From NCBI RefSeq assembly GCF_013256625.1, contig NZ_CP053908.1, forward strand, positions 3,286,001 through 3,350,000: a stretch of DNA of 64,000 nt, written 5' to 3'. Position numbers and translations under genes: made by a program. How positions within the stretch are numbered: the stretch's first letter is position 1; each line of letters begins with the position of its first letter. Origin of the DNA: Hymenobacter sp. BRD128 (GTDB taxonomy: Bacteria > Bacteroidota > Bacteroidia > Cytophagales > Hymenobacteraceae). A model generated the notes under the pieces. It was not told where the DNA came from, made no database searches, and worked only from the letters and a program-made list of their open reading frames with translations. Positions 50,046 to 58,950 of the stretch are shown piece by piece.

Positions 50046-51233
50046 CTAGTCGAGGATTTCAGTTACCTGACCGGCACCTACCGTACGGCCACCCTCACGG
50101 ATAGCGAAGCGGAGGCCTTTCTCCATTGCCACCTTGTTGATGAGCTCAACCGTGATGGTGATGTTGTCGCCGGGCATTACCATTTCAACGCCCTCGGGGA
50201 GGGTGATGATGCCGGTAACGTCGGTGGTACGCAGGTAGAACTGCGGACGGTAGTTGTTGAAGAATGGAGTGTGGCGGCCGCCTTCCTCTTTCGAGAGCAC
50301 GTACACCTCAGCCTTGAACTTCTGGTGGGGCTTTACCGAGCCGGGCTTGCAGATAACCATGCCGCGACGGATGGCTTCTTTTTCAATGCCACGGAGCAGC
50401 AGACCTACGTTGTCACCAGCTTCGCCGCGGTCCAGGATTTTGCGGAACATTTCCACACCCGTTACCGTCGACTTCAGGCCTTCAGCACCCATGCCGAGGA
50501 TGTCAACTTGCTCACCCGAGTTGATGATACCGCGCTCGATACGACCGGTAGCCACAGTGCCACGGCCCGTAATCGAGAACACGTCTTCTACCGGCATCAG
50601 GAAGGGCAGGTCGGTCAGACGAGCGGGAATCGGAATGAACGAGTCAACGGCAGCCATCAACTCGTTGATTTTGGGCACCCAGTTGGCATCGCCGTTCAGG
50701 CCGCCCAGAGCCGAGCCCTGGATAACCGGAATGTTGTCGCCGTCGAAGTTGTAGAACGACAGCAGTTCGCGAATTTCCATTTCCACGAGCTCAAGCAGCT
50801 CGGGGTCATCCACCATGTCCACTTTGTTCATGAACACCACCAGTTGAGGAACACCTACCTGACGGGCGAGCAGGATGTGCTCACGGGTCTGGGGCATCGG
50901 GCCGTCGGTAGCAGCTACCACGAGGATAGCGCCGTCCATTTGGGCAGCACCCGTTACCATGTTCTTCACGTAGTCAGCGTGACCGGGGCAGTCAACGTGA
51001 GCGTAGTGACGGTTGGCAGTCGAGTATTCTACGTGGGCGGTGTTGATGGTGATACCACGCTCTTTTTCCTCGGGGGCGTTGTCAATCGAGGAGAAGTCGC
51101 GCTTTTCAGCCAGACCCTGGTTAGCCAGCACCGTGGTGATAGCTGCGGTCAGGGTCGTCTTGCCGTGGTCAACGTGACCGATGGTGCCGATGTTTACGTG
51201 CGGCTTCGACCGGTCGAAATTTTCTTTAGCCAT
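50046..51233 (-). CDS. tuf: Elongation factor Tu
   Basis: 395 residues, complete. GTP-binding motifs are [10 protein letters not shown] (P-loop), DCPGHADY and NKVD; effector region [12 protein letters not shown]. It delivers aminoacyl-tRNA to the ribosome. It is flanked by tRNA genes: Thr, Gly and Tyr upstream and Trp downstream, as in many Bacteroidota. A terminator and a new promoter divide it from the tRNA-Trp-secE operon. Confidence 0.99.
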   Translation of the reverse strand: MAKENFDRSKPHVNIGTIGHVDHGKTTLTAAITTVLANQGLAEKRDFSSIDNAPEEKERGITINTAHVEYSTANRHYAHVDCPGHADYVKNMVTGAAQMDGAILVVAATDGPMPQTREHILLARQVGVPQLVVFMNKVDMVDDPELLELVEMEIRELLSFYNFDGDNIPVIQGSALGGLNGDANWVPKINELMAAVDSFIPIPARLTDLPFLMPVEDVFSITGRGTVATGRIERGIINSGEQVDILGMGAEGLKSTVTGVEMFRKILDRGEAGDNVGLLLRGIEKEAIRRGMVICKPGSVKPHQKFKAEVYVLSKEEGGRHTPFFNNYRPQFYLRTTDVTGIITLPEGVEMVMPGDNITITVELINKVAMEKGLRFAIREGGRTVGAGQVTEILD

Positions 51234-51381
51234 TGTAAAGAGTTGAGAAAAAAGAGGGAATTAAAAACTGAAAAGCAAGTAGGGTGGCCCTATCGCAAGA
51301 AAAGCGAAACCCAGCGTGGGCCAATTCAGGCTTGAATGCTGCGTATCGCTTTTGCTTTGCTGACCCGGCGCTAACCCATCG

Positions 51382-51389
51382 CAAAGATA
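51382..51389 (-). promoter_or_regulatory. Candidate -7 box for tuf
   Basis: Minus-strand TATCTTTG matches TAnnTTTG and lies 20 bp after tRNA-Thr and about 150 bp before tuf. No TTTG is found 19 bp upstream, so this may be a weaker, secondary start alongside read-through from the tRNA promoter. Confidence 0.35.
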
Positions 51390-51408
51390 GGTAGTTCCGC
51401 ATTTGCTG

Positions 51409-51480
<72 letters not shown>

Positions 51481-51497
51481 TTATTCTAAAATCTTTG

Positions 51498-51570
51498 AGC
51501 GGGAGACGAGGTTCGAACCCGCGACCTGCAGCTTGGAAGGCTGCCGCTCTACCAACTGAGCTACTCCCGC
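51498..51570 (-). tRNA. tRNA-Gly (anticodon TCC)
   Basis: Acceptor GCGGGAG / CTCCCGC, anticodon stem GCAGC/GCTGC around CTTCCAA, T-arm with GTTCGAACC. CCA is not encoded. Middle gene of the tRNA trio. Confidence 0.96.
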
Positions 51571-51592
51571 AGATAGCATCAAAAATCAAATG

Positions 51593-51672
51593 TGGGGGTA
51601 ACAGGACTCGAACCTATGAACCCGAAGGAGGTGAGTTACAGTCACCCGCAATTGCCGCTATGCGATACCCCC
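51593..51672 (-). tRNA. tRNA-Tyr (anticodon GTA)
   Basis: Acceptor GGGGGTA / TACCCCC in a tRNA of about 80 nt with the long variable arm of class II tRNAs. Anticodon stem GGTGA/TCACC encloses CTGTAAC. CCA is not encoded. First gene of the trio. Confidence 0.95.
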
Positions 51673-51711
51673 ATTTGTGGTCAGTTCCGGCCGTTTGCTG
51701 GAATTGAGACG

Positions 51712-51741
51712 CAAAAGTACAGGTTTTTTGGGAAGATGCAA
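51712..51741 (-). promoter_or_regulatory. Promoter of the tRNA-Tyr-Gly-Thr(-tuf) unit
   Basis: Minus strand TTG (51741-51739), 19 bp, TACTTTTG (51719-51712). It matches the TTTG/TAnnTTTG consensus, has the right spacing, and ends 39 bp before tRNA-Tyr. Confidence 0.8.
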
Positions 51742-51842
51742 GCGGTAGCGCAGAAAAAAGTTGTGCAGCCAGGGCTTCTTTTTGCCATGTTGAAACGTAG
51801 CACGTTCACCGCTAAGCCTCACCCCAGGCCTTTTGATTTGAT

Positions 51843-54404
51843 TTACATAAGGTTATAGTAAGCTTTAAGCCGCTCATCCGTTTCCTTGGTTTTTATATCA
51901 AGCAGCACGCTTTTTAAATCAGGTTGGCTGGGCGCCAGGGTCATCAATCCGCGATAAGCGCCCAGGCGCACAATATACTGCGGATGAGTGCGGGCCAGGG
52001 CTTCGAGCGTATGAATACCTTTTTCCCGCTCGATAACCGGCATCTGGACCATAAAGGCTCCAAATGCTTGCAGGTAAGTGTAAAGGTCGACATCGGTGAG
52101 GTCGGGCAGGCGCCGCAAAAACCAGCCGTACTGCTCCATGCTGCCACGCTGCGCATAATAATTGGCAATGGCTACAATTAGGCCGGAATTCGGCGTGCTT
52201 TCCAGCGCCGCAATTTGCGGGCGCGCATTAACGGCTGGCAGTTTAGCCAGCGCGTCAATAGCGGCCCCTTCCACCACATAAGAGCTGTCGCGCAGGGCGG
52301 CCTGGTAAGTAGCCGCGTAGTTTTCAGTGGGGAAGCTAGCCAGCGTAACCAAGGCCTGCGCGCGCACTGCGCTGCTAGGGTCGGCGGTGGCCAGGTGCTG
52401 TATTTCGCTTCGCACGGCATTGGCGCTGGGGCCGCGGTAGCCGCGCAGGTGGTCGAGGGCAGTGCGGCGCACGGCAAAAAAATTATCTAATAAAGCGTTG
52501 CGCATCAGGCCGCTCACGGCAAAGTCAGCGGTCTTGTTTTGCAACAGCTCCAGGGCCTCGTGCTTCTGCAAGTAGTTCTGCGCATGGTAAAACTGGAAGA
52601 CGATTTCTTCCATGCTGCGCTCTTCATCGAGCTGGGCTAGCAGCTGGCTTTCGCTGTCAAATTTCACCATCGTTGGTTTGTCGGCGGCCAGAAAAGAAAA
52701 GGTCTGGTCAGCCTTGGTAATGGTGATGCGGTGCTCGGTAGGCTTTTCCTTTTGCCACACCGTGACCATAACGGGCAAACGAAATACCGGCTGAAACAGC
52801 GTATCCTGGGTTTGCTGCACGTGCAGCAGCACCTGACCGTTGGTGTAAGTGTGCGAGATTTTCAGCTCGGGGTGGCCGCGCTGCATAAACCACTGGTCGA
52901 AAAACCATTGTAGGTCTTCGCCGGTCGTTTCCTCAAAGGCCGTGCGCAGCTTGCTGATTTCAACCGCGCTGTATTTATTATGCGTGAGGTAGTGGGTTAG
53001 CGCCGCAAAGAAGGCGTCGTCGCCGACGTACTTGCGCAGCATGTGCAGCACCCGCCCGCCCTTCTCATACGAGTGGCGGTCGAACATATCCTCGCGGTTG
53101 GCATAGTGGTAGCGGATGAGCGGCTCGCGCTTCGACTCCGCTTCTTCGAGGTAGTGCGCCAGGTCCTGCTGCTGCACCAGGGCGGCGGCGTCAGCACCAT
53201 ACTTGTGCTCGGCCCAGAGGTACTGCGAGTAGTTGGCGAAACTCTCGTTGAGCGGCAGGTTGCTCCACGATTCGCACGTTACGTAGTCGCCAAACCAGTG
53301 GTGAAACAGCTCGTGGGCGATGACGGACTCGGAGGTTTCGTAGGTATTGTCGAGCAACTCGCGGCGGGTAGCCTGAATGGCGGCGCCGTGCACCGTAGCC
53401 GTGGTGTTTTCCATAGCCCCGCTCACGTAGTCGCGCACGGCAATCTGCGCGTACTTCTCCCACGGAAACTCCACCCCTAGCTTCTTGGAATAAAACTCCA
53501 GCATCTCGGGCGTGTGGCCGAATACGGCTTTCGCCGTGCTCTTATACTTGGGCTCGACGTAATACTCAACGGCCTTGCCGTGCCAGGTATCCGCTACTAC
53601 GGCAAAGTCGCCCACGGCTAGCATCGTGAGGTAGGGCGCGGCGGGCAGGCTCTGGCGCCAAGTATCGGTGCGGCTGCCGTCGGCGTTTTTCTTCGAGCCG
53701 ATGAGCAGACCGTTCGACAGCGTTTTAAACTGGTCTTCTACCGTCAGCGTGATTTCCTGGGTCATCCGCTGATTAGGCTGGTCGATAGTCGGAAACCAGC
53801 ACGAGCTGCTTTGCGTTTCGCCCTGCGTCCAGATTTGGCGGGGCTTGTTAGGCTCTTTGCCCAGCGGATTGATGAAATATAATCCCTTAGCCGAAGTGAT
53901 GGCCTCGCTGCCGCCGGCCGGCAGCTCGTTGGGCTTGGCCACGTAGGTGATGCGCAGCTGATAGGGCTGCTCGCGGGCGTAGGCGTGGTCGAGGTTGATG
54001 GCTAGCTGGCGGCCGTCGTACTTATAGGTGAGCGTCTTGCCTCCCAGCAACTGCACCGACTTAATGGTAAAGCCCTTGGCATCGAGCACCGCCACCGACT
54101 GCGGGTAGAAGTGCGAGTGCAGCGTGAGCACGGCCGTACCTAGCAAATACTGGTGCGCGTAGTCGAAGCGCACGTCGAGCTTGGTATCGGTAACGTCGGT
54201 AAGCTGCGTGGCGCTCGGCTGGTACGGCGTAACCGGCGGCAGCCACGAGGGAACCGTGATGCCACTCGAAACAGCTGGCGCCGTGGCAGTTGCTTCGGGC
54301 GATTTCTTATGAACACCTTTATCGCGGCTGCCGCCCGACTGCCCAAAGGCCGAAAAACCAGTCAGAAAAACCAGAATAGAAGTAGCAGAAAGCGAATAGT
54401 TCAT
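51843..54404 (-). CDS. M1 family aminopeptidase with HEAT-like C-terminus
   Basis: 853 residues with a signal peptide (LVFLTGFSAFGQS), so it is probably periplasmic. The M1 peptidase core has the substrate-anchoring GAMEN (329-333) and zinc site HELFH (364-368) with the third ligand Glu 387 in NESFANY, 18 residues on. The region after about residue 590 consists of short helical repeats resembling HEAT repeats (LATADPSSAVRAQALVTLAS). It removes N-terminal amino acids from peptides. It is divergent from the biotin-carrier gene, with 99 bp between the starts. Confidence 0.95.
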   Translation of the reverse strand: MNYSLSATSILVFLTGFSAFGQSGGSRDKGVHKKSPEATATAPAVSSGITVPSWLPPVTPYQPSATQLTDVTDTKLDVRFDYAHQYLLGTAVLTLHSHFYPQSVAVLDAKGFTIKSVQLLGGKTLTYKYDGRQLAINLDHAYAREQPYQLRITYVAKPNELPAGGSEAITSAKGLYFINPLGKEPNKPRQIWTQGETQSSSCWFPTIDQPNQRMTQEITLTVEDQFKTLSNGLLIGSKKNADGSRTDTWRQSLPAAPYLTMLAVGDFAVVADTWHGKAVEYYVEPKYKSTAKAVFGHTPEMLEFYSKKLGVEFPWEKYAQIAVRDYVSGAMENTTATVHGAAIQATRRELLDNTYETSESVIAHELFHHWFGDYVTCESWSNLPLNESFANYSQYLWAEHKYGADAAALVQQQDLAHYLEEAESKREPLIRYHYANREDMFDRHSYEKGGRVLHMLRKYVGDDAFFAALTHYLTHNKYSAVEISKLRTAFEETTGEDLQWFFDQWFMQRGHPELKISHTYTNGQVLLHVQQTQDTLFQPVFRLPVMVTVWQKEKPTEHRITITKADQTFSFLAADKPTMVKFDSESQLLAQLDEERSMEEIVFQFYHAQNYLQKHEALELLQNKTADFAVSGLMRNALLDNFFAVRRTALDHLRGYRGPSANAVRSEIQHLATADPSSAVRAQALVTLASFPTENYAATYQAALRDSSYVVEGAAIDALAKLPAVNARPQIAALESTPNSGLIVAIANYYAQRGSMEQYGWFLRRLPDLTDVDLYTYLQAFGAFMVQMPVIEREKGIHTLEALARTHPQYIVRLGAYRGLMTLAPSQPDLKSVLLDIKTKETDERLKAYYNLM

Positions 54405-54503
54405 TGCGAGAGGCAGACCCAGGATACGGCCAGCAAGTTCCGCATGAAATTAAGATTCGGCTTACCTTTAACCCCATTTCGCCCAGCAGGGCTCGCTTTC
54501 CAT

Positions 54504-55007
54504 ATGCTCCACATCAGCACTGGCCCGGCGCATAGCTGGGAGGTAGACTTTCGCGCCCCCGACTCTATTATACTCAATGGGCAGCCCTTCAACTGGGACC
54601 TAGCGCCGCTCGGCAATGGCCGCTACCACGTGCTGCACCAGGGCAAATCGTACAATGCCGAGCTGGTGAGCGCCGACTATGCAACGAAGGCTTTCGTCTT
54701 AAAAATCAACGGGCAGCGCGTGGAGTTGCAGGCCAAGGACCGCTTCGACCAGCTGCTCGACCGGCTAGGGCTGAGCGACGCCACCGCCCAGAAAATAAAT
54801 GAGCTGAAAGCACCCATGCCCGGCCTGATTATCGACGTGCGCGTGCAGCCCGGCCAGGCCGTGCAAAAGGGCGACCCGCTGCTGGTGCTGGAAGCCATGA
54901 AGATGGAAAATATTTTGAAAGCTCCCGCCGACGGCATCGTGGCTAGCATTAAAGTAGCGCTGCGCGCCAACGTTACCAAGGGGCAGGTGCTGGTGCAATT
55001 TGCGTAG
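54504..55007 (+). CDS. Biotin/lipoyl carrier protein (acyl-CoA carboxylase BCCP-like)
   Basis: 167 residues from ATG 54504; an in-frame ATG at 54444 is possible, and the frame runs further up into the aminopeptidase gene, which is not coding on this strand. The C-terminal 75 residues form the biotinyl domain: MPGLIIDVRVQPGQAVQKGD and EAMKMEN with the biotin-accepting Lys. The N-terminal part (GNGRYHVLHQGKSYNAELV) is typical of carriers paired with propionyl- or acyl-CoA carboxylases. No carboxylase subunit is nearby; instead pyrH follows after 40 bp. Confidence 0.9.
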   Translation: MLHISTGPAHSWEVDFRAPDSIILNGQPFNWDLAPLGNGRYHVLHQGKSYNAELVSADYATKAFVLKINGQRVELQAKDRFDQLLDRLGLSDATAQKINELKAPMPGLIIDVRVQPGQAVQKGDPLLVLEAMKMENILKAPADGIVASIKVALRANVTKGQVLVQFA

Positions 55008-55047
55008 CCTGCCCCTCTCCCACCCGACTTACTAGTTTTTCCTGCTT

Positions 55048-55854
55048 GTGACTTACCAACGAATTCTTCTTAAGCTCAGCGGCGAGGCGCTGATGGGCCA
55101 GCAACAGTATGGCATCGACGCCGACCGCCTCATGCAGTACGCCACCGAAATCAAGGCCGTGGCCGCCACGGGCGTGCAGGTCGCCGTGGTGATTGGGGGC
55201 GGCAACATTTTCCGGGGCGTGCAGGCAGCGGCTTTTGGCCTCGACCGCGTGCAGGGCGACTACATGGGCATGCTAGCCACCGTTATCAATTCGATGGCCC
55301 TGCAAAGCGCCCTCGAAAAGATTGACGTGAGCACGCGCCTGCTCTCGGGCCTCACCATTCAGCGGGTGTGCGAGCCGTATATCCGGCGCCGGGCGGTGCG
55401 CCACTTGGAGAAGGGGCGCGTGGTCATTTTCGGCGCGGGCATCGGCTCGCCGTATTTCACCACCGACTCGGCCGCCTCGCTACGCGCCATCGAGATTGAG
55501 GCCGACGTGGTGCTGAAAGGCACCCGCGTAAACGGCATCTATACCGCCGACCCGGAGAAGGACCCTAGCGCCACGCGCTACACCGAAATCACGTTTGACG
55601 AGGTTATCAGCAAGAAACTCAACGTGATGGACATGACGGCCTTTACGCTCTGCAAGGAAAATAACCTGCCCATCATCGTGTTCGACATGAACACCGAGGG
55701 CAACCTGGAACGTCTCATAGCCGGCGAAAACCTGGGCACGCTCGTGACGATGGGTTCCAGCACCCCTAGCCAGCCTGCCGCCGGGGCGGCCCCGGTCGAC
55801 CCCAAGCACAGCGAGCTGCAACCCCTGGTAGGCACTCAGCCCGAGCAAGCTTAA
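55048..55854 (+). CDS. pyrH: UMP kinase
   Basis: 268 residues from a GTG start at 55048 ([16 protein letters not shown]). It phosphorylates UMP to UDP in pyrimidine synthesis. Motifs include [27 protein letters not shown] and the late [18 protein letters not shown]. The kinase core ends near residue 235; a Pro/Ala-rich tail of about 30 residues ([18 protein letters not shown]) is extra compared with most PyrH. It precedes frr with 97 bp between, the usual pyrH-frr pairing. Confidence 0.95.
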   Translation: MTYQRILLKLSGEALMGQQQYGIDADRLMQYATEIKAVAATGVQVAVVIGGGNIFRGVQAAAFGLDRVQGDYMGMLATVINSMALQSALEKIDVSTRLLSGLTIQRVCEPYIRRRAVRHLEKGRVVIFGAGIGSPYFTTDSAASLRAIEIEADVVLKGTRVNGIYTADPEKDPSATRYTEITFDEVISKKLNVMDMTAFTLCKENNLPIIVFDMNTEGNLERLIAGENLGTLVTMGSSTPSQPAAGAAPVDPKHSELQPLVGTQPEQA

Positions 55855-55951
55855 AAAATCTTGAATGTTGAATCTTAGATTTTGAAGTCTTCTTCGGAAT
55901 TGATTCAACGCTTATGCAGCATTCAACCTTTAAATTTCAACCTTTCAAAAA

Positions 55952-56515
55952 GTGGACGAGGAAATTCAATTTTATCTCAGCGATGCTGAGGAATCGATGG
56001 GCAAGGCGGTGGCCCACGTAGGCGTAGAAATGAGCCGCATCCGGGCGGGTAAGGCTTCGCCAGCTATGCTCGATGGCCTGCGGGTGGACTATTACGGCAC
56101 GCCTACGCCCGTATCGCAGATTGCCAATATCTCGGCTCCCGACCCGCGCTCGCTGCACATCAAGCCCTGGGAGAAGAACATGGTGAGCGAAGTAGTTAAG
56201 GCCATTAAGAATAGCGACCTGGGCCTGAACCCCGTAGCCGACGCCGACGGCGTGCGCCTCAACATCCCGGCGATGACGGAGGAGCGCCGCCGTGACCTCG
56301 TAAAGCAAGCCAAGAATGAAGTAGAAAGCGGCAAAGTGCGCGTGCGCGCCATCCGCAAAGACACGAACGAAGCCCTGCGCAAGCTGCAAAAGGATGGCGC
56401 CGCCGAAGATGCCATCAAGGATGCCGAAGCCAAGGTGCAGAAATACACCGACGCCCACATCATCGAAGTAGACAAACTTTTCACAAAGAAAGAGTCGGAG
56501 ATTATGACCATCTGA
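55952..56515 (+). CDS. frr: Ribosome recycling factor
   Basis: 187 residues from a GTG start. It splits post-termination ribosomes with EF-G. Diagnostic parts are VGVEMSRIRAGKASPAMLDG, YGTPTPVSQIANIS and the C-terminal ITKKES-like end (LFTKKESEIMTI). The spacer between pyrH and frr is AT-rich and repetitive. A bidirectional terminator follows. Confidence 0.96.
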   Translation: MDEEIQFYLSDAEESMGKAVAHVGVEMSRIRAGKASPAMLDGLRVDYYGTPTPVSQIANISAPDPRSLHIKPWEKNMVSEVVKAIKNSDLGLNPVADADGVRLNIPAMTEERRRDLVKQAKNEVESGKVRVRAIRKDTNEALRKLQKDGAAEDAIKDAEAKVQKYTDAHIIEVDKLFTKKESEIMTI

Positions 56516-56533
56516 GGTCAGCCGCTCAAGTAC

Positions 56534-56569
56534 AAAAAAGGCCCGGCGAGTTATCACCAGGCCTTTTTT
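56534..56569. terminator. Bidirectional terminator between frr and nadD
   Basis: AAAAAAGGCC (56534-56543) / GGCCTTTTTT (56560-56569): a 10-bp stem with A and T flanks that works in both directions, set between the convergent frr and nadD. Confidence 0.88.
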
Positions 56570-56587
56570 ATGTCTTGCCTTGGGCTA

Positions 56588-57184
56588 TTACCCTAGCCGC
56601 GCATCGGCTAGCTCGGCCTCCACCACTGCTGGCACCAGATAGTGGATGGACTGCCCCCGGCGGAAGCTCTCGCGAATGTAGGTAGCCGAAATATCGAGTA
56701 GCGGTGCCTGCATCATTTGCACACGCGGGAAAGGCGCCAAATCGGGCAGCGGGGCGCCGGGGCGTGGGTATACGTAAATGTCGAACGCGGCCAGTAGGCG
56801 GTCGGCATGTTGCCAGCGGGGCAGACCGGGCAGGTTATCGCTGCCCATCAGCAGCACGAATTCGGTGCCAGGGTAGCGCTGGCCGAGTGCATCGAGCGTG
56901 GCAATGGTGTAGCTGGGACGCGGCAGCTCAAATTCGATTGACTCGGCGCGCAGGCGCGGGTTGGCGGCCACGGCTAGCTCTACCCAGCGCAGGCGCTGCG
57001 CTTCGGGCAGCAGGTCGGCGCCCACCTTGAATGGGTTTTGCGGCGACACTACCAGCCAGACTTCGGCCAAGTCGGTGCGTGTGGCAAAGTGCTCGGCCAG
57101 AATGAGATGGCCGATGTGGACCGGGTTAAATGAGCCAAATAGCAGCCCCACGCGCCGGGCACCGCTCGGGCTAGCCAGCATCAT
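56588..57184 (-). CDS. nadD: Nicotinate-nucleotide adenylyltransferase
   Basis: 198 residues. It transfers AMP to nicotinate mononucleotide in NAD synthesis. The nucleotidyltransferase motif is GSFNPVHIGHL near residue 17 and the second motif is SATYIRESFRRG near the C-terminus. The start overlaps the gmk stop by 4 bp, so it is translationally coupled to guanylate kinase. Confidence 0.95.
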   Translation of the reverse strand: MMLASPSGARRVGLLFGSFNPVHIGHLILAEHFATRTDLAEVWLVVSPQNPFKVGADLLPEAQRLRWVELAVAANPRLRAESIEFELPRPSYTIATLDALGQRYPGTEFVLLMGSDNLPGLPRWQHADRLLAAFDIYVYPRPGAPLPDLAPFPRVQMMQAPLLDISATYIRESFRRGQSIHYLVPAVVEAELADARLG

Positions 57185-57764
57185 ACTGCCTCGGGCGCAG
57201 CCGTGATAAAGTCGCGCACCAGCTTTTCGGCGTGGGCCACGGCTTCTTCGAGGTTGTCGTTGACGACCGTAACGTCGAACTTATCCTCAAAAGCCAGCTC
57301 AAACGTAGCCTTGTACACCCGCGAAGAAATGCTGGATGTAGAATCGGTAGCGCGCGCGGTGAGGCGCTGGGCCAAGGCCTCGATGGATGGCGGGCGCACG
57401 AAAATGGCCAGCGCCCGGTCTTTATAGAATTCTTTGATGCTCAGGCCACCCTTCACGTCTACATCGAGGATAGCGTGCTGGCCATTGGCCCAGATGCGTT
57501 CGATTTCCGACTTAAGGGTGCCATAAAAGGCGCCTTCGTAGACTTCCTCCCACTCCACAAACTCGTCGTGGCGGATTTTATCCTGAAAATCGGCTACCGA
57601 AATGAAGTAGTAGTCCTTGCCATTGACCTCGGCGCGGCCCCGGCGGTCGCGGGTACAGGCCGAAATGGAAAAGCTCAGCTCCGGAATTAACTCCATGAGC
57701 CGGTGCACGATAGTCGTCTTGCCCGCCCCGAAGGAGCCGAGAATACAATGATTTTGCCCTGCAT
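57181..57764 (-). CDS. gmk: Guanylate kinase, frameshifted in the P-loop
   Basis: About 194 residues after repair. GMP kinase is normally essential. From ATG 57764 one frame reads MQGKIIVFSAPSG and then fails, while the other holds GAGKTTIVHRLMELIPELSFS and the rest (CTRDRRGRAEVNGKDYYF, VKGGLSIKEFY). One extra G in the run at 57726-57729 gives SAPSGAGKTT, the expected P-loop. It lies 12 bp after the anti-sigma gene and overlaps nadD by 4 bp. Given its essential role, a sequence error is the best explanation. Confidence 0.92.
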
Positions 57765-57776
57765 AGGGCTGCAAAG

Positions 57777-58079
57777 CTAGGCCATTTCGGCGTGCAAGCG
57801 CGCCATGATGGCGTGCGGCAGGGCCGAAGGCGCCCGGTGGCGGCTCACTTTCTGGTTCAGAAACCCAATGAACACCTGCTGCTTCTTGATATCATCGAAG
57901 CAAGGCGAGCAGTCATCGCCGTGATGAATGAGGTAATCCTCATCTTCTTCCGTCAGGACCCGTCCTTCGAGAAGCTGGTCAAGTACAATGTTCACGCGGT
58001 CGCAGTCGGGGGCGCTAGCCAACGGCGAGGCCGAGGCAAGGGGGGCCGACAGATTGGTTGTAGTAGCGGTAGCTTCCAT
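57777..58079 (-). CDS. Putative zinc-binding anti-sigma factor
   Basis: 100 residues, no membrane segment. The zinc anti-sigma motif HX3CX2C is visible as HGDDCSPC near residue 53, and a further Cys lies near residue 26 (APDCDRV). Such small cytoplasmic proteins hold an ECF sigma factor inactive, sometimes releasing it on thiol oxidation. It follows the ECF sigma gene by 56 bp, which supports the pairing; a redox role is inference. Confidence 0.75.
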   Translation of the reverse strand: MEATATTTNLSAPLASASPLASAPDCDRVNIVLDQLLEGRVLTEEDEDYLIHHGDDCSPCFDDIKKQQVFIGFLNQKVSRHRAPSALPHAIMARLHAEMA

Positions 58080-58135
58080 GAGCGAAACGGGAACAGGGTC
58101 TTAGCCTGGGATTAAATGGTGAAGGAAAAATTAAC

Positions 58136-58780
58136 TTATTCGTCGTCGGGTTCGGCGGCATTAACGGCGTCATTCAGCGCATCGTTCCCGTAGCCCATCG
58201 AGGAGGCATATTTTTCGAGCTTATCCTTGAGGAAATTGCGGGCCCGGTGCAGTCGTGAGCGCACCGTTCCGATGGGAATATCGAGCACCTTGGCCATTTC
58301 CTCATAAGTAAAGCCTTCGAGGTCGCACAAAATGATAACTGTCCGAAAATCAACGGGTAGCGAGTTCAGCGCACTAGCCACCTCGTCGCCGATGAGGTCG
58401 CGCGAGGACTGCTGCCGCAGGTCCGACGACGAAGCCCCGGTATCGGCGTCGCCCTCTACTTCATCGGGATTATAATATCCCTCAACTTCGCTGTAATCAA
58501 CCTTAGCGGGCTGCTTGCTTTTCTTCCGAAAATCGTTGATAAACGAGTTTTTCAGGATGCGGAAAAGCCAGGCCTTGGCGTTGGTGCCAGGCTCGAAGTA
58601 CTCGAAAAAGCGGTACGCCTTGAGGTAGGTTTCCTGCACCAGGTCGTTGGCATCGTCTTCGTCGAGCGTGAGGCGGTAGGCGAAGTTGTAGAGCGGGTCG
58701 AGCACCGGCATCAGCTCGGCCTGAAAGCGCCGGTCTTTTTCCTCTTTGCTCAGCTTCACCCGTTCGGGAGAGTCACTCAT
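58136..58780 (-). CDS. ECF-type sigma-70 family RNA polymerase sigma factor
   Basis: 214 residues with only regions 2 and 4. Region 2: YRLTLDEDDANDLVQETYLKA in part, with KAWLFRILKNSFINDFRK. Region 4: LPVDFRTVIILCDLEGFTYEE in part, and IPIGTVRSRLHRARNFLKDK for -35 recognition. The linker is long and acidic (about 35 residues). First gene of a string with an anti-sigma factor, gmk and nadD, so stress-type control may reach nucleotide and NAD synthesis. Confidence 0.93.
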   Translation of the reverse strand: MSDSPERVKLSKEEKDRRFQAELMPVLDPLYNFAYRLTLDEDDANDLVQETYLKAYRFFEYFEPGTNAKAWLFRILKNSFINDFRKKSKQPAKVDYSEVEGYYNPDEVEGDADTGASSSDLRQQSSRDLIGDEVASALNSLPVDFRTVIILCDLEGFTYEEMAKVLDIPIGTVRSRLHRARNFLKDKLEKYASSMGYGNDALNDAVNAAEPDDE

Positions 58781-58818
58781 AATGGGTAGATAGGGCAGGT
58801 AATAAAGGCAGTAGTGAG

Positions 58819-58826
58819 CAAAAGTA
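58819..58826 (-). promoter_or_regulatory. Candidate -7 box for the sigma factor operon
   Basis: Minus-strand TACTTTTG fits TAnnTTTG, 38 bp before the start codon. No TTTG occurs 19 bp upstream, so the match is partial. Confidence 0.4.
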
Positions 58827-58950
58827 AGACCGGACGGCAGCGAATTAGTTGGCTCAGTGCATTAAAAACGCGTGAAATAGCCACTTGGCTCACCCATGCA
58901 AAGGCGGCGGTATACTTACTGCCGGCTCTACCTACGGTAGCTGCCACTCG

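Noticed and set aside
54153..54503. Longer N-terminus for the biotin carrier protein
   Set aside because: The extension runs antisense through the aminopeptidase leader and its basic, low-complexity product matches no carrier protein.
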